A stretch of 6,907 bases of DNA from Caldilineae bacterium (GTDB lineage: Bacteria > Chloroflexota > Anaerolineae > J102). The translations under genes and the position numbers were made by a program. Under the pieces are notes generated by a model that was given only the letters and a program-made list of their open reading frames with translations, had not been told where the DNA came from and did no database searches. The stretch covers positions 1-6,907 of the forward strand of contig DUEQ01000136.1 in assembly GCA_011192085.1 (NCBI GenBank), in the 5' to 3' direction. This document shows positions 1 to 5,306 of the stretch, one piece after another. Positions within the stretch are counted from its first letter, which is position 1. Every line of letters begins with the position of its first letter.

Positions 1-3
1 CTC

Positions 4-39
4 GAACACGGAATACTGAACACGGAATCACTGAATACT
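4..39. repeat. Degenerate heptamer tandem repeat (GAAYACK-like)
   Basis: Five consecutive units read GAACACG, GAATACT, GAACACG, GAATCACT and GAATACT. The period is seven bases with one 8-base unit. The 11-mer GAACACGGAAT occurs twice, 14 bases apart (4-14 and 18-28). The tract ends 11 bases before the ATG of the first gene and may continue to the left of the window. No known family is assigned. It resembles in style the short tandem heptamer repeats described in cyanobacteria and other bacteria. Confidence 0.6.
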
Positions 40-50
40 TGACCTAATCT

Positions 51-476
51 ATGAGTTTCCTTGACCTCATCAAAAAAGCGTTCTCCTCGCCCAACAGCGA
101 CCGTAACTACTGGGTGCATGTCCGCTGCGACCGCTGCGGCGAAGTCATCACCGCGCGCGTCGATCTCTACAATGACCTCAGCATGGATTTCGATGTCAAG
201 CAGTATCGCGTTCACAAGGTATTGGTAGGGACAGGCCGCTATCATTGCTTCCAGCGCATCGAAGTGACGCTGGTCTTCGACAAGAACAAGCGCCTGGTGG
301 ATCGCAGCATCCACGGTGGAACATTTCTAGCGCCCGAAGACGTGGCGGAGGCGAAGGCTGCGTACGATCGGGCCATGCAGGAGGCCGAGGAGGCCCGGAA
401 AGCCCGCCTGGCCAAGCTTGCTGCTCGGGCGTCGGAGTCGGAGGCTAAGGAATCTCTATCGAATCCCCAATTCTAA
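51..476 (+). CDS. Uncharacterised 141-aa protein with CxxC motif and charged C-terminal helix
   Basis: I cannot assign a function. Residues 1-19 form a short amphipathic start (SFLDLIKKAF). Residues 20-92 look like a small beta-rich domain with a C26-x-x-C29 pair (RCDRCGE) and a further H65-C66, which together could form a zinc- or thiol-based site. Residues 95-125 are Ala/Glu/Arg-rich and should form a long helix or coiled coil. There is no signal peptide or membrane segment, so a cytoplasmic location is likely. The style matches small hypothetical proteins I associate with Chloroflexota, but that is memory rather than a search result. There is no Shine-Dalgarno sequence before the ATG. The last codons (SNPQF-stop) fall in an ATTCC/ATCC-type repetitive tract. 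The gene sits 26 bases upstream of tpiA in the same direction, so co-transcription is plausible. Confidence 0.75.
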   Translation: MSFLDLIKKAFSSPNSDRNYWVHVRCDRCGEVITARVDLYNDLSMDFDVKQYRVHKVLVGTGRYHCFQRIEVTLVFDKNKRLVDRSIHGGTFLAPEDVAEAKAAYDRAMQEAEEARKARLAKLAARASESEAKESLSNPQF

Positions 477-502
477 TCCACTCCCATTCCTATTCCCACC
501 CC
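462..502. repeat. Degenerate ATTCC/ATCC word repeat between the CxxC gene and tpiA
   Basis: The tract splits into rough 7-base words: AATCCCC, AATTCTA, ATCCACT, CCCATTC, CTATTCC, CACCCC. Spacing slips between 6 and 8 bases, so this is weaker than the tracts at 4-39 and 2939-2980. It covers the last codons and stop of the upstream gene and runs to the base before the tpiA ATG, so it replaces any normal ribosome-binding site. Confidence 0.4.
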
Positions 503-1270
503 ATGAATCGAAAACCCATCATCGCAGGCAACTGGAAGATGCATAAGACCCTCGACGAGGCCCTGGCCCTGGTGCGGGGCATCCGCGAGGGCGTGAAAGA
601 TAGCCATAATGTGGAGACGGTGGTGTGTCCTCCCTTTATTTCCCTGCTGGCCGTGGCCGGCGCGCTGGCCTACACGAATGTGGCCGTGGGCGCGCAAAAC
701 GTGTTCTTCGAGGAGCAGGGCGCGTTCACAGGCGAGGTTGCGCCGGGCATGCTGGAAGGCATGGTCCAGTACTGCATCATCGGCCATTCGGAACGCCGCA
801 ACATCTTCGGCGAGAGTGACGAGTGGGTGAACAAAAAGGCCCACGCGCTCTTGGCCCACGGCATCACGCCCATTATCTGCGTGGGTGAGAGCCTGGAGCA
901 AAACCAGGCCGGGGAGACGGATGCGTTTGTGCGGGCGCAGGTGGAGGCCGCGCTCGCGGGCCTGACCGCGGATCAGGTCGCGTCACTGGTCATCGCCTAC
1001 GAACCCATTTGGGCCATTGGCACGGGCCTGACGGCCAGCCCCGCGGAAGCGAATCAGATCATTGGCGTCACCATACGCGGGGCCATCGCAGACCTTTACG
1101 ATGAGGCCGCGGCCCAGGCCGTGCGCATCCAGTATGGCGGCAGTACAAAGCCCAACAACATCGTCAGCTTCATGCAGCAGCCCGATATCGATGGCGCGCT
1201 GGTGGGAGGAGCTTCTCTCACCGCGGCATCCTTCGTGGAGATGGTGCGTCTTACCTCGGGCCTCTACTGA
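503..1270 (+). CDS. tpiA: Triosephosphate isomerase
   Basis: This enzyme interconverts dihydroxyacetone phosphate and glyceraldehyde 3-phosphate in glycolysis and gluconeogenesis, in the cytoplasm. The 255-aa TIM barrel is full length for the family and all hallmarks are present: AGNWKMHK with N10 and K12, the electrophile H95 in IIGHSERR, and the catalytic base E167 in AYEPIWAIGTG. The flexible phosphate-gripping loop 6 follows E167. Phosphate-binding stretches YGGS (211-214) and GALVGGAS (231-238) are intact, so the enzyme should be active. The start at 503 is chosen because RKPIIAGNWKMHK is the usual N-terminus. The leader before it is pyrimidine-rich and has no Shine-Dalgarno motif. No other glycolytic gene is adjacent; the neighbours are a small CxxC protein upstream and a membrane metalloprotease-like gene 24 bases downstream. 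Confidence 0.98.
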   Translation: MNRKPIIAGNWKMHKTLDEALALVRGIREGVKDSHNVETVVCPPFISLLAVAGALAYTNVAVGAQNVFFEEQGAFTGEVAPGMLEGMVQYCIIGHSERRNIFGESDEWVNKKAHALLAHGITPIICVGESLEQNQAGETDAFVRAQVEAALAGLTADQVASLVIAYEPIWAIGTGLTASPAEANQIIGVTIRGAIADLYDEAAAQAVRIQYGGSTKPNNIVSFMQQPDIDGALVGGASLTAASFVEMVRLTSGLY

Positions 1271-1294
1271 GTCCCATCACCCGCGATCCCATTC

Positions 1295-2041
1295 ATGCCC
1301 GGGCTCTGGTCCCCGCTCATCTGGTCAGCAGGTTTTCTGATCGCCATCTGGTGGCTGACGCGACGATTGGCGTTTTACCTGATGGCGGGCATCTACCGCC
1401 TGACGGGATCGCAACAGGTGGCCGTGGTGACGTACGCCCTACTGTTTCTGCCCGGCACCCTGGTGCATGAGTTCGCACATTGGGCCATGGCCAGGGCGCT
1501 GGGCGTGAAAACGGGCGGGTTTAACGTGCTGCCCAAGGTGCAGAAAGGGGGTGAGGTGCGCCTGGGGGCGGTGGATGTGCGGGGCGGCGGGCTGGTGGAG
1601 CACACTCTCATCGGCATGGCCCCCATGCTATTAGGCGGATTGCTGACTGTGGGGTTGAGCTATGTGCTGGTGGACGTCGAAGCTATGAAGCAGGCCGCGC
1701 ATTCGGAGCAATTCGAGGCCGTCGCGGGAATGCTGTTAGCCGCATTTCAACACCCCGACGCCCCGATCTTGCTCTATCTGCTCTTCACCATCAGCAGCAG
1801 CATGTTCCTCAGCGCCAGCGATCGCGCGCCCATCCAACAGATGGCCATCTACCTGACCTTGGTGCTCCTCCCCCTCTACCTGTTCGGATTCATGCCCGCG
1901 CTGCCACCCTCCTGGTCGCAGACCATCGCGGCGATGTTTGGCGTGTTTGCATCGGGCCTGGCCGTGGCCCTGGCGGTGCATGTGGCGATGACGGGGCTCG
2001 CTCTGGCGTTTTATGGGGTGATTCAGATGATTCGGGGATAA
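1295..2041 (+). CDS. M50-like intramembrane zinc metalloprotease (polytopic membrane protein, HEFAH)
   Basis: The 248-aa protein is very hydrophobic, with about six membrane segments near residues 9-30, 42-64, 104-127, 156-173, 182-204 and 213-235. H58-E59-F-A-H62 sits at the end of the second segment, as in site-2-protease-type (M50) enzymes where HExxH lies within the membrane. GMAPMLLGG (107-115) resembles the conserved helix motif after the active site. D176 in SASDRAP is a candidate third zinc ligand, in place of the usual NxxPxxxxDG. Known M50 enzymes cut membrane-bound regulators or process proteins; the substrate here cannot be told. It lacks a PDZ domain and is shorter than RseP, so it belongs to a divergent branch or may be a non-proteolytic relative. 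The first ATG after tpiA is used because it keeps the first membrane segment. No Shine-Dalgarno motif precedes it. It is probably co-transcribed with tpiA. Confidence 0.72.
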   Translation: MPGLWSPLIWSAGFLIAIWWLTRRLAFYLMAGIYRLTGSQQVAVVTYALLFLPGTLVHEFAHWAMARALGVKTGGFNVLPKVQKGGEVRLGAVDVRGGGLVEHTLIGMAPMLLGGLLTVGLSYVLVDVEAMKQAAHSEQFEAVAGMLLAAFQHPDAPILLYLLFTISSSMFLSASDRAPIQQMAIYLTLVLLPLYLFGFMPALPPSWSQTIAAMFGVFASGLAVALAVHVAMTGLALAFYGVIQMIRG

Positions 2042-2050
2042 ACCGCGGGG

Positions 2051-2065
2051 CGGGCAATCAGCCCG
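2051..2065. other. Small hairpin between convergent genes
   Basis: CGGGC and GCCCG pair across a 5-base loop (AATCA), with a possible G-T pair outside. It lies just after the M50-like stop and includes the stop codon of the convergent transporter gene. It has no T-run on either side, so it is not a convincing intrinsic terminator. It is the only hairpin I see in this 16-base gap. Confidence 0.2.
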
Positions 2066-2831
2066 TCAGCGCCATATAGAGCATGCGCGCGGCTGAAACC
2101 ACCACCACGACCAGCAGCAGGCGATACACCCAGATCTGCGCCCACTCCTTCGTGGCGAACTTCACCGCGGCCCACGCGCCCACGATATTCCCTACCGCCA
2201 GGATGACGCCTAGCAGCCAGGACACCTGGCCGTTGTAGAGAAACACGAAGAACGCGAAGACATTGAAAGCCAGCACCAGCAGCGCCTTGATGGCGTTGGC
2301 CCGAATCAAGTTGTGTCCGATGGCCATCACCAGCCCCACCAGGAGGAAGATGCCCACCCCGGCCTGGATGAATCCGCCATAGACGCCGATGAAGAAGAAG
2401 AGTATCCAATCCTTCCAGTTGGGCTGGCGCGCGCCCTCCTCTCGCCCCACGAGCCAGCGTTTGGGCTTGAGAATGATGAGAAAGAAGGTGAGGATGAGCA
2501 TCCCGGCGATGGCCAGCCGCATGGCCCGCTCATTCAGGTTCACCGCAACCTGCGCGCCGATGACCCCGCCCACGATGGTGGGTAGCAACAGGGTCAGCGC
2601 CTCTCGCCAGTCGAGATAGCCCTGACGATAGAAGCTCTCCATGCTGACGCCGGTCTGAAGCAGCACGCCGATCCGGTTCGTGCCGTTGGCCACATTCGCG
2701 GGCAGGCCCAGAAACACCAGCAGGGGCAGGGTGATGGCGCTGCCGCTTCCCGCCAACGTATTGATGAACCCTGCCAGAAATCCTGCGCCGATGACCGCAG
2801 TAATGATCCAGGGAGTCAGTTCGTGGGTCAT
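2058..2831 (-). CDS. TauE/SafE-family sulfite/anion exporter (membrane transporter)
   Basis: The 257-aa protein is almost entirely membrane helices, with about eight segments arranged as two repeats split by a charged loop at residues 122-142. The first repeat carries GSGSAITLPLLVFLGLP (28-44) followed by VANGTNRIGV, which matches the glycine-rich/PLL...GLP...A.GT signature of TauE/SafE (PF01925). The second repeat has GGFIQAGVGIF (152-162) and ANAIK (178-182). Members export sulfite, sulfoacetate and related organic anions, or are uncharacterised; substrate cannot be read from sequence. The frame stays open 85 codons further upstream, into the LOG gene, but that part is Arg/Ser/Pro-rich and lacks family character. 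I therefore start at MTHELTPW, the first ATG before the hydrophobic core. No Shine-Dalgarno motif precedes it. It is 121 bases downstream of the LOG gene on the same strand. Confidence 0.88.
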   Translation of the reverse strand: MTHELTPWIITAVIGAGFLAGFINTLAGSGSAITLPLLVFLGLPANVANGTNRIGVLLQTGVSMESFYRQGYLDWREALTLLLPTIVGGVIGAQVAVNLNERAMRLAIAGMLILTFFLIILKPKRWLVGREEGARQPNWKDWILFFFIGVYGGFIQAGVGIFLLVGLVMAIGHNLIRANAIKALLVLAFNVFAFFVFLYNGQVSWLLGVILAVGNIVGAWAAVKFATKEWAQIWVYRLLLVVVVVSAARMLYMALTG

Positions 2832-2938
2832 GATGATGTAAGGGGGAGAGGAGCGTGGGGCGTAAGAGGGTATCGGGCGTAGGGAGGTGTGCGCGGGGGA
2901 GATTGAGGATTGGAGACTGGATAGAAATTCCATAGATT

Positions 2939-2980
2939 TCCGACCCCCGATCTCAAACCTCCGACCTCGGACCTCGGACC
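2939..2980 (-). repeat. Heptamer tandem repeat GGTCNGA, six units
   Basis: Read on the minus strand, six back-to-back 7-base units are GGTCCGA, GGTCCGA, GGTCGGA, GGTTTGA, GATCGGG and GGTCGGA. The array begins inside the LOG-family gene and encodes the end of that protein (VRGPRSEV) plus its stop, which is the TGA of unit 4. Beyond 2939, toward 2890, the DNA keeps a looser 7-base rhythm of other words (for example CTATCCA, GTCTCCA, ATCCTCA, ATCTCCC), and TACGCCC appears twice at 2858-2881. It is low-complexity intergenic DNA of unknown role. Confidence 0.7.
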
Positions 2981-3531
2981 AGGGGATGTTCAAACGCGGC
3001 CATGACGTCCAGCAGCGTCGCGGGCTCCTCCCGCACGGTGAACACATCTCGATAACGGGGCGCGATGAACCCCGCTTCAATGGCATGATCGATGAGCTCC
3101 ATCAGGGGGTCATAGTAGCGGGCCACATTGAGGATGCCGATGGGCTTGGGCTCGTAGCCAAGCTGACTCAAAGTCAGGGCCTCGAATAGCTCATCCAACG
3201 TGCCCAGCCCGCCCGGCAAGGTGATGAACGCGTCCGAGAGTTTGAACATCTTCACCTTGCGGCTATACATGTTCGGTGTGACGATGAGTTCAGTCAGGTT
3301 TTCATGCACGACCTTGGACACATTCATGCTTTCGGGGATGACCCCGATAGCCCGTCCACCATGTTCAAGTGCTGCATCGGCCAGCGCGCCCATGATGCCG
3401 GTCATGCCGCCGCCAAAGATGAGGGTGATTTTTCGCTCGGCTAGAAGACGTCCCATGGCCCGGGCCGCCTCGACATAGGCGCTGTTCACCCCTGGCCGGG
3501 AGCCGCAGAAAATGCAGATAGTCTGAAACAT
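2953..3531 (-). CDS. LOG / TIGR00730-family Rossmann-fold protein (nucleoside 5'-monophosphate phosphoribohydrolase-like)
   Basis: The 192-aa protein has the complete family signature: a CGSRPG nucleotide-fold start (9-14), GGGMTGIMG (40-48), MYSRKVKMF with R91-K92 (88-96), and PGGLGTLDE (106-114), whose Glu together with Arg forms the active site in LOG enzymes. Characterised members release the base from (cytokinin-type) nucleoside 5'-monophosphates. In free-living bacteria the true substrate is often unknown, and the family has often been misnamed lysine decarboxylase. It is soluble and cytoplasmic. The frame extends 17 codons upstream, but the family begins with M-x-x-I-C-I-F-C-G-S, so the ATG at 3531 is preferred. 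No Shine-Dalgarno motif is seen. The last residues, VRGPRSEV, and the stop are encoded by a heptamer repeat array, so this tail is probably a late addition rather than part of the fold. Confidence 0.9.
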   Translation of the reverse strand: MFQTICIFCGSRPGVNSAYVEAARAMGRLLAERKITLIFGGGMTGIMGALADAALEHGGRAIGVIPESMNVSKVVHENLTELIVTPNMYSRKVKMFKLSDAFITLPGGLGTLDELFEALTLSQLGYEPKPIGILNVARYYDPLMELIDHAIEAGFIAPRYRDVFTVREEPATLLDVMAAFEHPLVRGPRSEV

Positions 3532-3608
3532 GATGCAGAATGGAGGTTCGGGTCTGTGGAATGGGACATTGAAGATTTGCAAGGCTCCGAAAAGGGTGCG
3601 AAGACCCC

Positions 3609-4850
3609 CTAGGGATCGAGACGCCTGTGCCGAATCATTGTATACGCTTGGTCCAGATCATCCACAATTTTCGACCAGTCGTAGCGGGCCTTGACCAGAG
3701 AGCGGGCGTTTTGGGCCAGTCGCCGACGGAGATCTGGAGAGGCCAAGAGCCGCTCAATGGCCGCAATGAAGGCGTCGGGCGTATCCCCAGCCAGCAGATG
3801 TTCCCCCGGCGTGACGGCCAGCCCCTCATAGCCCAGGGGCGTGCTGACCACGGGCGCGCCCGCGGCGAAGGCCTCCAGGATCTTCAGCCGCGTGCCCGAG
3901 CCCGCGCGGATGGGCGCGAGCGCGATGTCCGCCTCCCGGTAGAAGGGCAAGACCTCGGGCACGCGGTCGGTGATGCGCACCCTCTGCGCGCGCAACGCGC
4001 AGCTCCGCACTCGTGGATGGTCGAGATTGACCAAGGTCAGGGTGAGGTGGGGATGACGGGCATGGAGCCTGGGCCAGATCTCGGTCAGCAGCCAGCAGGC
4101 CGCGTCGAGGTTGGGCTCGTGGGTGGGGGAGCCCACGAACAGGAGATGGCGCGCGTCCGGCCGGAGGGGACCGGGCTGAATGCCGCGGGCGTCCACGCCG
4201 TTGGGGCTGAGGATGATGCGCGCCTGGGGCGCGCGGTCTCGAATGATAGCTGCATCCGCTTCTGACATGGCCGCGACCAGGGTGAAGCGGGGATAGATGA
4301 ACCGCTCGTACGCCTCCCAGCGTCGGGCCTGCTCCCGCAACGCCTTTCTGGCCCGCGCATCCTCCTGCACCGCCGCCCGCCGGGCCAGACTCACACTGAA
4401 GATGTCGTGGGTGATGAGCGCGGTGGGTGGGAGGCCGGCGCGCAGGACGTAGGGCGCGAGGTAGGGCCATTCCACCTGCACGATGTCATATCGCGCCCGC
4501 TTCAGCTCCTTTGACAGCGCCCGATGCATGGCTGGCTGATCCCATACGGAGATGTCCCTGGGCAGGCGCTGTCGCCGGGCCCGCCACTGTCCCCGGGCCA
4601 GGGCCGCCACATCCCGGCTGAGCTTCCCTCGCAGCGCCCGTTTCAGGCTGATGAAAGGAACGCGCACCACGCGAATCCCCAACTCCCGCTCCAACTGGGC
4701 CAGGCCTTCCCCCTCCTCCTCATTTCGGCAGAAGCTGAGAAAGGTCACCTCGTGGCGGCGGGCCTGCTCGCGGGTGATCTGATAGAGCCGCTGGCGTCCG
4801 CCCGTGAAGATGGGCAGGGGGGAGATGGGCGAGAGGATGAGCAAGTGCAT
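3609..4850 (-). CDS. GT-B fold glycosyltransferase, family 4-like
   Basis: The 413-aa protein is full length for a GT4-type retaining glycosyltransferase that moves a sugar from a nucleotide-sugar donor to a lipid-linked or surface glycan acceptor. The N-terminal acceptor domain begins with LILSPISPLPIFTGGRQRLYQI (3-24), where the Gly-Gly loop is typical, and contains a DIVQVEWPY strand (122-130). The linker SPNGVD (215-220) leads to the donor domain: LLFVGSPTHEPNLDAA (236-251), then RVPEVLPFYREADIALAPI (296-314), GSGTRLKILEAFAAGAPVVS (317-336) with K323 and E326 expected at the nucleotide-sugar, and TPLGYEGL (337-344). The layout resembles glycosyltransferases of exopolysaccharide (PEP-CTERM/XrtA-associated, TIGR03087-like) systems, but no such partners are in view. 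It is Arg-rich and probably peripheral to the inner face of the membrane. The ATG at 4850 has no Shine-Dalgarno motif. The LOG gene follows after 77 bases. Confidence 0.9.
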   Translation of the reverse strand: MHLLILSPISPLPIFTGGRQRLYQITREQARRHEVTFLSFCRNEEEGEGLAQLERELGIRVVRVPFISLKRALRGKLSRDVAALARGQWRARRQRLPRDISVWDQPAMHRALSKELKRARYDIVQVEWPYLAPYVLRAGLPPTALITHDIFSVSLARRAAVQEDARARKALREQARRWEAYERFIYPRFTLVAAMSEADAAIIRDRAPQARIILSPNGVDARGIQPGPLRPDARHLLFVGSPTHEPNLDAACWLLTEIWPRLHARHPHLTLTLVNLDHPRVRSCALRAQRVRITDRVPEVLPFYREADIALAPIRAGSGTRLKILEAFAAGAPVVSTPLGYEGLAVTPGEHLLAGDTPDAFIAAIERLLASPDLRRRLAQNARSLVKARYDWSKIVDDLDQAYTMIRHRRLDP

Positions 4851-4909
4851 GAGCTATTCTGAAAATAACGTCCATGTTTCGAATGGCGATGGCATGGGCG
4901 CCCTGGCGC

Positions 4910-5200
4910 TTAGTCGCCTGGCGTCAAGGCGACATCGAACTCGCCCATCCGGTTGGAGTCGGTGCAGCCATGATCGAAGCGTTCGCCCTGGATCACATAG
5001 AAATGGTTGACCGCGACATCGCCCAATGCGCTCACATCATCCCATTGCCATGGGGCTGCGTTGACTGTGTGATTGGGCGAGTTGGTTGGGGTTCTGAAGG
5101 GTCGTTAAGGAGGGGATGGGCCGCGGGGCGTGGCCTTGGGAACCGCGCAGGCCAGCAGAAGTCCAGCGAACAGTAGGGAGGCGATCCACAGTCGAGTCAT
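4910..5200 (-). pseudogene. Small lipoprotein gene interrupted by an in-frame TAA
   Basis: From the ATG at 5200 the minus strand encodes MTRLWIASLLFAGLLLAC, a textbook lipoprotein signal: charged start, hydrophobic core and lipobox LLAC, with the modified Cys at residue 18. The frame then gives AVPKATPRGPSPP and stops at TAA (5107-5105) after 31 residues. Beyond that TAA the same frame stays open for 64 more codons to a second TAA (4912-4910). This part encodes a Pro/Asn-rich linker, then PWQWDDVSALGDV, VNHFYVIQGERF and CTDSNRMGEFDVALTPGD. By my count about 70% of its codons end in G or C, as in real genes here, and it is rich in Asp, Val and Phe. It reads like the secreted part of the same lipoprotein. 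I infer a nonsense-mutated gene of about 95 codons. Alternatives are a sequencing error, a genuine 31-aa lipopeptide, or stop read-through. No family is recognised. No Shine-Dalgarno motif precedes the start. Confidence 0.55.
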
Positions 5201-5240
5201 AAGTCAGGCGATGGGACAAGGGGGTTGGGCGATGATGTGT

Positions 5241-5269
5241 ATTGTAGACAAAAACAAAACCCCGGCCAA
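5241..5269 (-). promoter_or_regulatory. Possible sigma70-type promoter for the small lipoprotein frame
   Basis: On the minus strand TTGGCC (5269-5264) and TACAAT (5246-5241) are separated by 17 bases, matching 4 of 6 and 5 of 6 consensus positions. Transcription would begin about 30 bases before the lipoprotein ATG at 5200. The -35-like hexamer lies in the loop and second arm of the htrA terminator, so the two signals would overlap. This is suggestive only. Confidence 0.35.
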
Positions 5270-5284
5270 ACATCGCCGGGGTTT
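5248..5284 (-). terminator. Intrinsic (Rho-independent) terminator of the htrA-like gene
   Basis: On the minus strand a perfect 10-bp stem, AAACCCCGGC with GCCGGGGTTT, encloses an 8-base loop (GATGTTTG) and is followed directly by the T-rich run TGTTTTTGTC. It begins 22 bases after the htrA-like stop codon. Read on the plus strand the hairpin has no T-run, so it acts one way. It separates the protease gene from the downstream lipoprotein, glycosyltransferase, LOG and transporter genes. Confidence 0.9.
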
Positions 5285-5306
5285 CTGAGAAGAGGAGAAA
5301 GGGGAC

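Noticed and set aside
2924..2940. GAAAT/ATTTC inverted repeat
   Set aside because: The 5-bp stem is AT-only apart from one pair and has no T-run. It is best explained as part of the low-complexity heptamer tract.
2832..3086. 85-residue N-terminal extension of the TauE/SafE frame
   Set aside because: It overlaps the end of the LOG gene and the heptamer repeats, is Arg/Ser/Pro-rich and has no family similarity. The membrane core begins at MTHELTPW.
3627..4265. Long plus-strand ORF (212 aa) opposite the glycosyltransferase
   Set aside because: This is a GC-rich antisense shadow. The minus frame holds full GT-B motifs over the same bases.
4874..5176. 100-aa plus-strand ORF in the gap between the glycosyltransferase and htrA-like genes
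   Set aside because: It has no Shine-Dalgarno site or recognisable protein character, and it is antisense to the lipoprotein-like frame at 4910-5200, which has a clear signal peptide. It is most likely a shadow.
5108..5201. AAGGAGG followed by ATG on the plus strand at 5108-5117
   Set aside because: The spacing is only two bases and the 28-codon ORF is antisense to the lipoprotein signal peptide. The match is the complement of its Pro codons.
5037..5273. 78-aa minus-strand ORF starting inside the terminator
   Set aside because: Its start codon lies in the terminator loop and its composition is not protein-like. The frame shifted by one carries the lipoprotein signal instead.
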